NCBI GenBank assembly: GCA_949358305.1
Contig: OX442314.1
Coordinates: 8,425,060-8,489,059 of the forward strand
Source of the DNA: Strigamia acuminata
Taxonomy: Eukaryota; Arthropoda; Chilopoda; Geophilomorpha; Linotaeniidae
Direction: 5' to 3'
Length of the DNA: 64,000 bases
Shown: in pieces, positions 1 through 12,414 of the stretch
How the letters are laid out: the number at the start of each line of letters is the position of its first letter
Numbering within the stretch: the stretch's first letter is position 1
Translations under genes and position numbers: made by a program
Notes under the pieces: generated by a model
Told to the model about the DNA's origin: nothing
What the model saw: only the letters and a program-made list of their open reading frames with translations
The model's database searches: none

Positions 1-1574
1 TACCACAAACTACCAGACCCTTCATCCCCTGGTTTCCCAACTAAATATTTACCAAAGCTAAATTTTTCATCAAGCATGCCTTTTATAAATAAAGGCCCAT
101 AACCCCGGCTCCGGAACCCACCACAGTTGGAGCGCTTTATGTAATCAGCACCCTCTTTTAATAAAATGCACAATTTGTCGGCCTCGCTGCTGGAGCACTA
201 GCAGACTGGTTTAAAAAATACAAACAAGTTTAAATGACTTTAGGAATGTAAAATGTATTGATTATTACGCCATCTAGTATTCTTTGTACTCATTATTATG
301 TATCTGTGTTCGAGGCTATGTATCACTGCCGATGATTAAACTTGTTACAAATTCAACCAACATGGCGTCTCTCGCCTCGTGATTTCAAGATACGACAGAA
401 TGCGTCTATACTCTGTCCATGTGTAACTTGGGCCTATTTCCGATTGGCTAAGCCTTTTTACTTGTGTAGGGATTCCAAAAATAGATTCGAATACAACACG
501 ATCCAGTACTATTCGGGTGAAGACGGTAGTAGTAATTTGCCGGCTAACCAATGAGAATTAGCGGATTCTCTGGCCGCATAGTTTAGAATCCATTAAAATA
601 TTGAATAAATTTTTTATCAAAATTAATAAACCAAAAGCCACCAATTCCTGGAAGCTAGAAATTGATTTTTAACAACAAGTGATTATAATTTCATAATAAA
701 TGCTCATACAATTTTAATGCCATTTTTCAATCCAATTTCCTAATTTTAAACTTGACTAGTGAAATCACTTTTGAAGCTAATAAGAATTTAATTCAACCAA
801 TTAAGTTAACTAAATTAAAAAAGTAGCATTAGTAACACAATCTAAATATCAAATTTCGACTGTTAATTTAAAATTCATCCTTTAATAAACTTGACAAAGC
901 GGAGTCCTCTTTTTTGCTTTTCGCTCGACGAATTAATTTAAAGTGACACTTTTGCAACACTTTGGGGAGTTTCTCTCATTTCATTAGACAATTAACATTT
1001 GTTGAATCAATTACCATCACCAGAACAATCACATAAATATAAAAAAAATAAAAAATATTGCTTGTGGTTGTTTATTTGCACACGTGTGGAATAAATGACT
1101 CCCACAATACTAAAAGAAGAAGAAAAAAAAGAGGAAACAACATTACTTACTTCATCAATTGTCCTGGGTGTTGAAGTGCTGAATTAAGTAGATTGCAGAG
1201 CAAAACAACTTGCAACAAACAACAATGGTATTTACAAGTGTAATTAGGGAATGGATTTGAGAGTAGTGACAATCATTTGTGAGTTATTGGAGTGAGTTTT
1301 TATTTTTTATTTTATTGTGATTGATGTGTTGGATGGGTATTGTGGGTTAAAGGGGCTTTGTTGGTGTTGGAAATGTTCAAGTGGGTTTTTTTTTTTAAAG
1401 TGGCTTTACAAATCACACCTGCATTTGATGAGTGTTTGCACAAGACTTGACTTTGACAACTGTTCAGTTTGAAATTCAGGTTTGTGAATATTTTTTTTTT
1501 AAATTGTAAAGGAAAAAAAGTTATTATATTATTCTTCCAAAAATTGCCTGAATTTGTATATTTTTTCAAAATTT
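1..1574. other. AT-rich sequence without recognised gene
   Basis: No coding region, RNA gene or complete transposon is recognised. Around 400-480 there is a diverged fragment resembling the TATACTCTGG MITE family that is complete at 51992-52395. ORFs on both strands at 342-554 overlap each other and show no domain. The rest is AT-rich with A/T homopolymers. Confidence 0.5.
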
Positions 1575-1895
1575 TCAAAATTTATACATTTTCGTATAAA
1601 ATTTTCTAAATTTATACATTTTCATACAAAAATTGTCTAAATTTATACATTTTCATACAAAAATTGTCTAAATTTATACATCTTCATACAAAAATTGTCT
1701 AAATTTATACATTTTCATATAAAAATTGTCTAAATTTATACATCTTCATACAAAAATTGTCTAAATTTATACATTTTCATACAAAAATTGTTTAAATTTA
1801 TACATTTTCATACAAAAATTGTCTAAATTTATACATTTTCATACAAAAATTGTCTAAATTTATACATTTTCATACAAAAATTGTCTACATTTATA
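1575..1895. repeat. 31-bp A/T-rich tandem repeat, about 10 copies
   Basis: The core TTGTCTAAATTTATAC followed by ATTTTCATAC recurs every ~31 bases, with few substitutions (CATCTTCATAC in two units). The period is close to three helical turns and A-tracts recur in phase. It is non-coding. Confidence 0.9.
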
Positions 1896-2517
1896 AAGAA
1901 AATTAGCCAGGCTAACCATACCTTGTCATATCTTCAAATTTATTGATTTTACCAAAGATAACGAGTCCGATATCGCTCCCAAAACAGTTGAACCAAAATC
2001 TAAAATAAAAATTAAATTTATTTTTCAAACTAAAATGTCCACAAGAACAAATAAATTATAATTTACTCGATAAATCATTTCGCCCATAATGCTAACTAAG
2101 CTGACAATAACTTAATAACAAGCTCCAAAAAATAAAACTTTGCCAACATTAACTTATATTTTACTACCTTTATAAACCAGCTGTCTTCATCATTTTACAA
2201 GCAAACCAAACACTCCAAACTTAATGATTTTGGACTTCTAATCTAACATTTGTTTACCTGTCTACCCAGTAGCCATTTCGATAGTATGACATCACAAATG
2301 TAATTTAGGAACACTTTAACAGCGATGACATTAATGACTAATTATTGCAACAGATGGCACTTTTAGCTTTTATAGGTAAAAGTTATAAGTTACAACCGAG
2401 TTACAACAGTATGCAATCGCAAAATGAATGAACTTATAACTTATAGCTCATAAATCTATAAGTTATAAGTTATAAAAGTATACTCATAAAAAGTGCAATT
2501 GCAAAACCTCCATTATA
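1896..2517. other. AT-rich spacer with TTATAAGT repeats
   Basis: No gene is seen. Between about 2375 and 2480 the words TTATAAGTTATAAGTT and ACTTATAACTTATAG occur repeatedly and in inverted orientation, giving local hairpin potential. Confidence 0.4.
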
Positions 2518-2720
2518 CCAGGTGGCCCGAATAAAACCGGCCCGACAATACAGGGTGTCTGAAAAAAATATTTAAACTGTTCAATTAAATATACATTAAT
2601 CATTATTCATGGGCAGTGTCGTTTAATTAACGTTTCTGGTGCAGGTTTTTCCGTTCTTTCATTTGTTGTTTAGTTTTTAACGATCCGAGCTTTCGTTCCT
2701 GAGACATTTACGTTTTTAAT
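2518..2720. mobile_element. Truncated end of the CCGGGTGGCCCA MITE family
   Basis: Starting directly after TA, the sequence CCAGGTGGCCCGAATAAAA, then GGCCCGACAATAC, then a block containing TTAACGTTTCTGGTGCAG, matches the left ~200 bases of the element at 12415-13274. No matching right terminus is found here, so this is a truncated copy. The family is defined by the TA-flanked copies at 12415-13274 and 49933-50009. Confidence 0.7.
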
Positions 2721-3185
2721 CAATTATTTAGCTTCTGTGTCCATTTATAATTTAATATTTGGGTTTCACAAGTACACGGCGATTATCAGATGATCAGTTT
2801 TAAAGACGAAAAATGAATAAACTCCTTTGGTGATTTAGCGAACAATTCAAATCAGTTCAGTTCAGCTATTGTACACCTAAACAGACATCATTTTCACACT
2901 CGTTATTGCTCAAACCAAAACCGCCCCTTTAAAAGTACTGAATCAATCTACTCTCGTTGGAGTAGACCACTTCCACTCCTCCACTCTCGTCTCGCTAGAG
3001 ATTTTCCATTATCTCGTTAGTGTTAATGGTCAATGCTTGTACGATCAAACCACTTTGAGCGTTAGATTAAAGCATGAGATAATTTCTTCCAGGATAAAAT
3101 TTGTCTCCGGTAGTACCTCGACACCAAATTAGCATTCCCCAATCCCAAGCTGCCGTACGTTTCCGGGTTCCAAAACCGAGGCGGA

Positions 3186-3735
3186 TTCCTCAAAGAAAAC
3201 GAAGAAGGCCTTTAATAGCGACGCTAAGAAGAGCGTCGCTTGTAAGAGCGATCTTGTAAAGCCGACGGCTGAAAAGAGCGACGCTGAAAAGAGCGACGTT
3301 GAGAAGACGGATGGCTAAGAAGAGCGACGCTGAGAAGACGGTTGGCTGAGAAGATGGATGACTAAAAAGAGCGACGCTGAAAAGAGCGACGCAGGAAAGT
3401 GATCCTCTAATGATCCTCTAAATGATCCGCCATGGTTGCAGTCGTTGCAGTTGTTGTAATTGTGGTGAATCGTCCCTAGTTATATACTAGGGTGGCAAAG
3501 CGACACGTAAGAACAACGTTACGTGACACCGACGCACGTTAGAGCGACGTTACAAGTATGGCGTCGTTCTTTTGTAACGTCGCTTATACGTGCGTCGGTC
3601 TTCAGCGGGGTCGGTGTTACATGCGACGCACTTCCAAGGCGTCGCTCTTATTAGGCGTCGCTAATGCCAGCGACGCTTAAATGAAACGAAATTAACGCTG
3701 AAAATAGCGACGTCGCTCTTTTCAGCGTCGCTAAT
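3186..3735. repeat. GCGACG/CGTCGC minisatellite in two opposing blocks
   Basis: From about 3186 to 3400 the plus strand repeats AGAGCGACGCTGA-like units. After a ~90-base spacer, 3484-3735 contains GCGTCGCTCTT-like units, the inverted sense of the first block. The region is GC- and CpG-rich against a very AT-rich background. No ORF of interest runs through it. Confidence 0.7.
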
Positions 3736-3837
3736 GTGGTGTTTTCCGAAGAAAACGTTTAAAACCGATGCAAAAAGTTACGTTTTTGCGACGTTTTCAT
3801 CATCAAACATGGTGAACGCGAACTTCGTTCAAGTTAA

Positions 3838-4485
3838 CCCTCAGATGGTCAACCCTATACCAATTTTGGGACAACACTCTTCTTGAATAGGAAAACTTTT
3901 TTTTGGTTTAATATAATTTTCTGAAAATTTCTGACTTTGTTCACACAACAATAAAGTTTGTCTAAAAAAAAATTTGGAGTGTTCTGTACGTTATTTATTT
4001 ATTTATTCACCTTTTAAAATTCTGCCCCTTAAAAATCCCAGCTTAAATTTAAGTTGGCTTTTCCCAATCATATAAAAGCGCTTCAACTTAGTGCTTCCAT
4101 TTTTTACCAGCTGACGCCGTATGGCGCTAGTAGTCCAACACATGTGATTACGGTATGATTACGGTTCCATTTCTGGCTAAAATATACATTTAAAATAAAA
4201 GTTTTCAAGACAAATTAAACTTTTTCACTTAAAATTAATTTTTTTAGGATAAATTAAACTTTTTCAATTAAAATTAAATTTTTTAGGATAAATTAAACTT
4301 TTTCACTTAAAATTAATTTTCTTAGCTTAAAATTAATTTCAACAACAGTAGCGCCAAGTGCGACAATTTTTCGCATTACCCTAACAGCGCTTAAGCTAAA
4401 GGCCTTCCAGATTTAATTATTTTGTCCCAAATTTGGTACATTATGGGCACCAAAGTGTCGTCTTTGGAGATTGTCCATCTGAGGG
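3838..4485. mobile_element. piggyBac-like MITE with TTAA target sites
   Basis: The termini are CCCTCAGATGG at the left and CCATCTGAGGG at the right, exact inverted repeats, flanked on both sides by TTAA (3834-3837 and 4486-4489). TTAA target duplication and CCC...GGG ends are the hallmarks of piggyBac elements. At 648 bp with no transposase ORF it is non-autonomous. Internally there is a ~38-bp tandem repeat (about 4195-4345) with the core AGGATAAATTAAACTTTTT. Confidence 0.85.
4195..4345. repeat. 38-bp-scale repeat inside the piggyBac-like MITE
   Basis: AAATTAAACTTTTTCA and TTAAAATTAATTTTTTTAGG alternate about four times. The repeat is A/T-rich and internal to the element at 3838-4485. Confidence 0.7.
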
Positions 4486-4599
4486 TTAAAAGTGAACTAA
4501 GTTCATTTTTTGCATTCAATTGTAAAAGTGAACTAGTTCGCGATCTTAGTTCGCAAACGCAAACTAATAGTTCACTAATAGTTCACACTGCCTAGACCG

Positions 4600-5710
4600 A
4601 ACTAAACCTTACCCATCCTAAATGGGGCAATATTTTCCGTGACATTAGACATCTGCTTTTATGATTTGTATTACTGTACGAACTTCATCGTGGTCGTTTG
4701 GAGTTGTTTGTAATTTATTGACATATTTGGTAGGCTCGATTTGAACCATTAGTTAAGCGTTTCAATATCATCCGACAGCTTTAAAAATAATTACTTTAAG
4801 AATTTTCATATAAAAATTTCATCTTTTGACATTTAAAATGCAATTTCATCAAAATTTACACGGTAGTGGCTGACATCCTACTTTTGTGACATAAATTTTG
4901 TTGAAACCCACTGAATTACCTAATTAGCCACCATCAAGGGTACTAATTGAACAAGGCAGCTCTTTTCTCATAAAAATTAAATGAGATCATCCAAGAATCC
5001 CAGACAACCATAATTCAACACTTCACATTTATACCAACATCTTCGTCCTTAATGAATTTATTTCCTTGACATTGTTGACAAAGTTAGGATCATCTGACTT
5101 AGACAATTCTTACTTTCATGGGTGAAAAATTACTGTAAGGAGTTTAAGTATTGGCTTCCGTAAACATCCATTGTTCGCTATCTTGTTTGACCTTAATAAA
5201 TCATCTTTCGCTGTTCTCTAACATTCACGTACGTAACTGACTCACACACACAAAAAATGTGCCAAATGTGCGCAATGTAATTTGCATTGATGAATGATGC
5301 GTGAACCTAAATTAATACTTTGTTCATCCAGGCCTGTGGTAACGTCTTTATGTTCCAACATCATTTATTTTTCAAAGTGGCTGAAAAAAGGAAACTGCCT
5401 GAGCCCTGGAGGAGTCGACATTACTCGAGCAAAACTATCGACACTCCCACGAGTCCTCAAGCCTGATTCACTAATGATTTTAATCAAGAGAGTTTATCCA
5501 ACCCGTTGTTGTCGTGTGTAAATTTAGACGATCCTGAGCAACCTCCAGAGGTGGCTCAGGCCTAACTGAACTTATGAAAATTAATACATTTGGATTAATT
5601 AGCATCTGATGAAGGAAATTACGTTACAAACAGTGCAATATAGCCTGGTTTAAAAATATAAACAAGTTTAAATGACTAACTATCCGCTTACACAATTTTA
5701 CTATCCGTAA
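4600..5710. other. AT-rich sequence without recognised gene
   Basis: An open frame at 5294-5521 on the plus strand encodes 75 codons that I cannot assign, and no splice-site context supports it. A short word AACAAGTTTAAATGACT near 5660 also occurs near 225 and 53030, so part of this is dispersed repeat. Confidence 0.4.
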
Positions 5711-5711
5711 A

Positions 5712-7704
5712 CAGTGTTGTATGCGTTACTGAAATTTGGTAACTAGTTACCGTTACCTTTACCTGGCCCAAAAAGTAACTAGTTACCAACCGTTACCGTT
5801 ACATTTTTGACAACTCAGTTACCATTATCGTTACATTACCGTTATCGTTACCATAAGGGGTTACATTAAATGAGCGATTATTGTGATTAGTTGATTATTG
5901 CAATAATCGTAATCACTCAATTATTGAGGGCCTAACAAAAATCTGATTATGTGATTATTGCTCCGATGGGCGGAATTGTTTAAATTGTAACCTAAATACG
6001 TTTCAATTGTTAAAAAAAAGTTTCTACAACTACCTAACGGTTTCATGTGTTCGGTTTAACCTAAACTGAACAGACTTTGTTATATTATGACCTTGTGTAG
6101 TTGAAGCGGGTCTGGCACCGCCATGTTGGTTTCAGTTGAGAGAGCACTTATAATCGGCCCAAGTCAGCAGAAATCATGGTTGGGGTGATTACTTGATTAG
6201 TTGCTTAGTTGCTTATTTGATGAAATGATTATTTTCGGGATTGGTTGAATCCACATAACACATCAAGTACTCGACTAATCAAGTAATCAACTAATCGCTC
6301 ATTTAATGAAACTCCTTATTACCGTTACATTCCGTTACGTTACCGTTACATAATTGAAAAAAACCAATTTCTACTCTTTTGGTTTGAAGTTGTGGTTTCT
6401 TAGTTTATTTTTGTGAAACCAACTTTGAATAATTTTCAATTAATATTTTAATTCTTCAACAGTTTTGCGCCTTAAATTGACAAATTGACCTTTGTATGTT
6501 CAAGTGTGGTTTGTTCCACTTTGTTCCACTTTGTTCTTTTGTTTTGTTGGGCAATCTTGTTGTGTAAGCTTAGACATTGCTTTTCATTCAGCTAAGATAA
6601 GAGTAATGGTTAATTTCACCAGCATTGACTTAAGAGCCACTGGTAATTGCATATGACATTAACTGTCCTAAACTGTCAGGCAGCCAGATGTGGTTTATAT
6701 TCTCTCATGAAGCTTTTATCTGTCATCTTTATATTTAAAGCTGAAAAATGCATATCATACAGGCTGAAAACTCGTTAAGTCTCATCTCTCCTGCTCATTA
6801 CTTTTGCACACCTACACCTTTATTTATTCACATCGCATGAATTTTTACAATCTTTTTAGAAGATTGTTTTAAAAATTTGTTATTCCAGAATTACTTCCTT
6901 GCTAGATAAGATTCACTGCTTGCTCAAAGTGTCAAATAAACAAATTGGAAGTTTGCCATCTAGTGAGAAAATGTAGCAAAACTGCTTAAAGGACTTGAGT
7001 TAATGTATTTTCATGTAAAATGTAAAATCATTCTGTGATTAAAAGTAAATAAATAATACACAGTTATGATACTTAGCGATTTTGCACAAAGTATTCAGTA
7101 TCGAGCAGTGCATAGCCAGCGGTACCAAACGACGAGTGTTGATCGATTGTCCAGGTCTGGAAAAATAAGCAAATGTACAATAATTTAACGGTAGTTTTAC
7201 AAGATTTCTAGAACATAAAATGTATTTTAAAGTATGGATTTATGGATTTATTATTGCAATTTGATAGCGGAATAAACAAGCATCCTTCTAAATGATTACA
7301 ATCAGTTTGCTTATGCCGGCCGCAGTAGTGGCGAGAGTCGCCTCGCCGACTTTGGTATTTATTCAAAAATTCTTGCGGTGGAAATCCGTTGCTCGAGTCG
7401 AAAATTAGAACATCAAATTTTCCACTTGAATCCATTTTGGAAAAAGAAGAGAGGAAAGAAAAAAAATTAAAGAAACCGCAAATGTATTCCACGTCTCTTA
7501 AATATCGATCCAAGCCAATCGATAATCGGAAATGACCTCGCAAATGTCGAGGACCTTTACATTTCGTTCGAAGCCGCGACCCGATGCATTTTTCAATGGC
7601 ATGTGCACGGTGGAAAATTCGGCTCTTTAATAGTTACCATTACTGTTCCAAAAAGAAGAAATGGCTTGTTATTTCTGTTACCGTTACTTCTTCAGAAACA
7701 CTAG
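5712..7704. mobile_element. Possible composite hAT-like element with GTTACCGTTAC subterminal repeats
   Basis: The left end reads CAGTGTTGTATGCGTTACTG, followed by many GTTACCGTTAC repeats. Near 7620-7704 similar repeats end in CAGAAACACTAG, an imperfect inverted match to the left end. The interval contains the TA-flanked MITE at 5856-6316. A minus-strand ORF (7208-7543, with an internal ATG near 7436 in favourable context) has no recognised domain. The element boundaries are tentative and the target duplication is unclear. Confidence 0.35.
5856..6316. mobile_element. MITE of the TA-AGGGGTT family
   Basis: The left terminus AGGGGTTACATTAAATGAG and right terminus CTCATTTAATGAAACTCCT are inverted repeats flanked by TA (5854-5855 and 6317-6318). 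Inner words (GCGATTA / TAATCGC) extend the match. It is inserted in the GTTACCGTTAC-rich stretch. The same family is at 59691-60036, with a degraded copy near 14985-15140. Confidence 0.8.
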
Positions 7705-7731
7705 CGATTCTTTTTGCGCACAATGTAAATA

Positions 7732-8031
7732 AGGTGCGCACCATAAGTATAGAATAATCAGTTTTTTTGAAATATTTCTTTTTGCGCTTCATCTGGAATC
7801 AAACCAATTTTTTAATAAATGTATTTTGTCATTGGAATTCATTTAAAATTAACAGGTTTATAAGTTTTGTAGAAAAATAAAATTGGCAGTAATTTTACAT
7901 AAAAACGGGGATGACATAAGTATAGAATATTTTAGGTTTGACGCAAAAAATTGGATAAAATTAACTTCACGTAACATGCCTTTGTCTTATTAGAAAAAAA
8001 ACTGATTATTCTATACTTATGGCGCGCACCT
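7732..8031. mobile_element. 300-bp MITE, TIR AGGTGCGC
   Basis: The ends are AGGTGCGCACCATAAGTATA and TATACTTATGGCGCGCACCT, with further inverted match through AGAATAATCAGTTTTTTT. TA flanks both sides (7730-7731, 8032-8033), consistent with a Tc1/mariner-type target. There is no coding capacity. Confidence 0.85.
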
Positions 8032-8119
8032 TACCATGGCATAACTCAAGTAACACAATAAATGATTTAACATCGCATCTAGATGGATGAGATGCGATGT
8101 TTAATATTCTATCAACGTA

Positions 8120-8240
8120 CAGTTCGCGCTGGGTGTCTTGATGCTAAATTCGTACTGAGCATCCCATTCTGCGCAGACGATTTTCTAATTCCAGTTGTTA
8201 TTTAGCAGTATTAGGCCTAATATTAGGCCTAATAATTTAT
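8120..8240. repeat. Dispersed repeat shared with 63150-63260
   Basis: GATGCTAAATTCGTACTG, CCAGTTGTTATTTAGCAGT and a palindromic TTAGGCCTAATATTAGGCCT reappear, diverged, near 63150-63245. The identity of the repeat is not known. Confidence 0.6.
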
Positions 8241-8689
8241 ATTGTTTTTAATGTTTGATTTTACCTGATAATAATATTTGCAGGGATTTATTTTCTTTTG
8301 GAAAAGTTGTAAGGATTTATCGAGCAGTAAAACAGCTTATTTATTCTGCCTGTTGCAATAAAGTTAATGCAAGATGTACACCTTGCTCCAATTGCCTGAT
8401 GTTCTGTACATTGCCTGGGAAATGGGATTTTCTTTTGTTTTCTTCGAGAAATAAGAAAAAATAAGTTAAGCTTTAATACATTTCTTCAAAGGGAAGTGAA
8501 AATCCCTTGTTCTATTTGAAATGGAATCATTTTTCTATTTTTCATCAGAAATACATTTTTATAAAGATTTTAAGTGGTCTAGAAATTTTTATAAAAACTC
8601 TCAGAAAACCATTAGAAATTCTAAAAGTTGTTTCCAAATTCTAGAAACTGTTTCAAAATTCAAGAACTAATTAGACATGTACAGATCAT

Positions 8690-9600
8690 AAAAAAACCTT
8701 TAAATCCCTATAAATCCTTTAAAAATCCCTTAAACACTTTAAAATCCCTTAAATACTTTAAAATCCCTAAAAGACATTAAAATCCTTTAAATACTTTTAA
8801 AATCCCTAAAAGACATTAAAATCCTTTAAATACTTTTAAAATCCCTAAAATACATTTTTAAAAAATCTCTTAAAACCATTAAAAATCCCTTAAATCCTTT
8901 AAAAATCCCATAAATCTTTTGAAATCCTTAAAATCCTGAATATTCTATCAAAATTAGACAAATAGACACCCTATAAAAATCCTAGAATATCCTAAAGATC
9001 CTATAAATCCTTTTAAACTAAATACTATAAAACCTAGAAACCTTAGAAAAATCCTAGAAACCTTAGAAAAATCCTAGAAACCTTAGAAAATCCCTAGGAA
9101 CCTTAGAAAAATCCTAGAAACCTTAGAAAAATCCTAGGAACCTTAGAAAAATCCTAGAAACCTTAGAAAAATCCTAGAAACCTTAGAAAAACCGTAGAAA
9201 TCTTAGAAAAATCCTAGAAACCTTAGAAAAACCATAGAAACCTTAGAAAAATACTAGAAATCTTAGAAAAATCCTAGAAACCATAGAAAATTCTAGAAAC
9301 TTTTGAAAAATCCTAGAAACCATAGAAAAATTCTAGAAACCTTAGAAAAATCCTAGAAACCTTAGAAAAACCCTAGAAACCTTAGAAAAACCATAGAAAT
9401 CTTAGAAAAATCCTAGAAACCTTAGAAAAACCATAGAAACCTTAGAAAAATCCTAGAAATCTTAGAAAAACCCTAGAAACCATAGAAAATTCTAGAAACT
9501 TTTGAAAAATCCTAGAAACCATAGAAAAATTCTAGAAACCTTAGAAAAATCCTAGAAACCTTAGAAAATTCTAGAAACCATAGAAAACTCTTAGAAATCA
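8690..9600. repeat. 20-bp CCTTAGAAAAATCCTAGAAA tandem array plus degenerate flank
   Basis: From about 9030 to 9590 the 20-bp unit CCTTAGAAAAATCCTAGAAA recurs about 28 times with point variants (CCATAG, ACCCTAG, ATTCTAG). From 8690 to 8950 a related but more degraded 20-bp pattern (AAATCCCTTAAATACTTTAA) is seen. Each unit carries A-tracts spaced about 10 bases apart. It is non-coding. Confidence 0.9.
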
Positions 9601-9789
9601 TACAAAAACCTGACAAAAGCACTATAAATGGTTTTAAATCCTAAATACCTCTTGAAAATCCCAAGAACACTCAACATCTGGACATAAATCAGACTCAACC
9701 ACAATCTTAAGGAAAAAGTTATTGACACAAACTCTGTACATTTACAAGCCCCAGACCATCCAGATAAGCAACAAAATTTCATCTAATGT

Positions 9790-10372
9790 CACTGTTTCAC
9801 TGCCTCTTGAGAGACATTTTGATTCATAACTTCTTTAGTTTTACAAGACTAACAAAATTATTTGCAGTGTGTGCAAAATTTCATCACTAATTCGATGCAA
9901 AAATTGCCGCTTCACTTCAGATTCAATTTTCAAATTACAGTATGATTTGATGCAAACAGACTGGCAACAGCCTAGCTAAAACCTTCCCAGTGCCACTCAT
10001 CAAATTCTGCATTTAAAGTATGCTTGTCACTTGGATTTTTCCAAAGAGCAATAAAATATCCTTTCAATGGCAATAGCTGGGGCCAGCCTCAGAAGCGGTT
10101 TATGATCTAAGCACAAAAAGGCGCATGTATTGGGCCCTCAATTTCAAGGGGCCCAAAAAGTAAAAACTATATTTTTTTTTTAAATAATAAAAAAAAAATT
10201 AAAAAATACTCTGTATAACGGTTTTAATTTCAAATAAAATTTTTAATTTAAATTTTTAATTTTTAAATTTAAATTTGCGGTATATCGTGGTGCGGAACTT
10301 TTGTCACTAACCCTTTTATTTTCAGCCTCTATTTTTAAAAATCTAATTACATTAGATCCAAAAATAACAAAA
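9790..10372. other. AT-rich spacer
   Basis: No gene is recognised. Around 10160-10285 there are long A, T and AAATTT runs of low complexity. Confidence 0.4.
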
Positions 10373-11001
10373 TATACTCTTGTTCGACTCAAAAGTGTAG
10401 ATATGTTTTTATCACAAAGTGTTATAGTCTAAGTGTATTAATTGATGTATTGTTGACGTACGAGATTGCACAAGAATGGAGTGCAACCAATGTAGTTATT
10501 GTAATGAGAGTGTTGTTCGAGTTGGAATAAAATGCCGACATATTCATCTTGTTGATATTTCCAATGATTGAGTATTTATTCTAAACCAACAAAAAGGATG
10601 CCCTTCTCCCATTGGCCGAGCCGTATCACTGGTTTAGTGATCCAAAAATGTAGACCCAAATACCAGAAATGCATTACAATGTACAGACATTGTAATCGAT
10701 TGCCTAGGCAACGGCCAAAAATTCAAACTTGTTTTCTTTCCAGACAAAATAATCGATAAACAGAACAAATAAGAGTTTTTCAGTTATACAGTATGTGCAT
10801 AGAAATGTTATTTCCGAAAAGGAAATAACATTTCTTTATAAAAATAATCAAAATTATATCAACTTAAATGGTAATAGCAATCACAAACCATAATAAAAAT
10901 AAAAACTACTTCTCCTAGTGGTAGTAATACAAACTTGAGGTAGGAGTAATGCGGCTCGGCCAATGGGAGAAGGGCACCCTTTTGAGTCGAACAAGAGTAT
11001 A
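10373..11001. mobile_element. MITE of the TATACTCTTG/TATACTCTGG family, internally interrupted
   Basis: The left end TATACTCTTGTTCGACTC and right end GAGTCGAACAAGAGTATA are exact inverted repeats. Inner blocks CTTCTCCCATTGGCCGAG and CTCGGCCAATGGGAGAAG also pair, but ~200 extra bases lie between the outer TIR and the inner block on the left, suggesting a later insertion. Family members are at 16943-17352, 18363-18694 and 51992-52395. Confidence 0.8.
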
Positions 11002-11004
11002 ACT

Positions 11005-11640
11005 AAAATTAGATTCAAAATAAATATAAAACTAATTGAATGAAGTGGGACGCTTATACATGTCCATGTGCTGTGGCAGCCATCTTTGTTGGGTGATTAG
11101 GGATTTTCCTTAGAGTTAAAACCCCAAAGACGTCATTCTTTTGTCGAATTAGAAACATCCAAATGTATCAGTTGTAGTCATCCATTATGGAAATCTACTT
11201 GTAGACAGATATCATGGAAGATAAAGGTTATGATGAATGAGTGGAAAGTTACAATGGCTGCTGAACTGATTCAACATAAACAAATAATTCAGCATGAATG
11301 CTCCAGATAATAGCATCTAACTAGTTAAGAAATGCAAATCCATGAGTTTTGATGATCTTACGGTGAAACTATTTTTAGAACAAATCAATATTTGTTTTCA
11401 AGGGGTGTTTTTAACACAAAGAAAATTAGAAAAGGAGATCAAAACAAGACAAGACACTTCTTTGATGTAAAATAAATGAAATTAGATTCAAAATAAATCT
11501 AAAACTAATTGAATGAAGTGGGAAACTTATACACGTCCATGTGCTGCGGCGGCCATCTTTATTGGAGCAAAAATGACTCGGGTTGGGTCAATAGGGATTT
11601 TTTTTAGAGTTAAAAATTAAAATTCCAAAGACAGTCATTG
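11005..11640. repeat. Direct repeat pair about 150 bp long
   Basis: AACTAATTGAATGAAGTGGG, then TTATACATGTCCATGTGCTG, then GCCATCTTT and AGGGATTTT occur at about 11005-11140 and again, diverged, at about 11478-11640. Nothing identifies the element. Confidence 0.65.
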
Positions 11641-12414
11641 AATCAACACCTTTCTCAGAGCATCAATTACCAATAGCAGAATATGTTGATCATTGTTTGT
11701 TAGTAATATTTAGATATTGTATCACTAAATTGCATTGTATATGTAGTTGTCAGGGAGAAATAAATACACAGAATGAAGTTTTAAATACGAAGCTTTAATG
11801 AAAACTTAAATGAATATCTCTTATTACTATAAATTCATGATCTCTAATAATTAGGGAGTCCCAATTAAAACATGAAAGTCTGGAATTAAGCATAAAGGAG
11901 CTTATAGATTTAATTAACCAATAACCGAAGTATACTGACCCCCGAGACCCACTTCATGAGGGCCTGCCACTAAGATTGAAGCAACATGACCCTACAAATG
12001 AGTGGAAGAATAACTGCCATGGCTGCGCAAATACGGGTCGCGACAATTTGAGTCGCACTAATCCAAACCCCGTCGCAAAAACGTAACTTTTTGCATCGGT
12101 TTTAAACGTTTTGATGACGTTTTCATCATCAAAACATTCGTTTTGATCACTTTTTACAACAAAAACGGCGAAAACAGGCGTTTTCGTCATTAAAATCAAT
12201 GACAACGACTGCTTTACTAAAAAAAAAAGTGTTTTCTTTTCATCTGCAAACCACAAAACATAAAATAAAACTTTTCAATTTTTAAAAAAAAAATTGGAAA
12301 AGAGAACTGAACTATTGGTTCAAGTTCGTAATCTTGAACTTAGTTCACTTTAAAAAAAATTGTAGTGAACGTGAACGTGAACTTGAACTAGTTCGCACTT
12401 TGGTGAACGAGATA

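Larger units (their letters stand above)
3736..4590. mobile_element. Partial hAT-like MITE interrupted by a piggyBac-like MITE
   Basis: The flanks (about 3736-3834 and 4490-4587) contain AACGTTTAAAACCGATGC, GACGTTTTCATCATCAAA, AGTGAACTAGTTCGCGA and TTCGCAAACGCAAACTAA, words shared with the complete hAT-like element at 61503-62000. They are separated by the TTAA-flanked insertion at 3838-4485. The outer ends of this copy are degraded. Confidence 0.6.

Noticed and set aside
1575-1895. CRISPR-like regular spacing
   Set aside because: Tandem minisatellite with no unique spacers, in a eukaryotic genome.
11954-12256. 100-codon minus-strand ORF, with a relative at 61586-61861
   Set aside because: Shared because both lie in copies of the same hAT-like MITE; frames differ in length and carry no domain.
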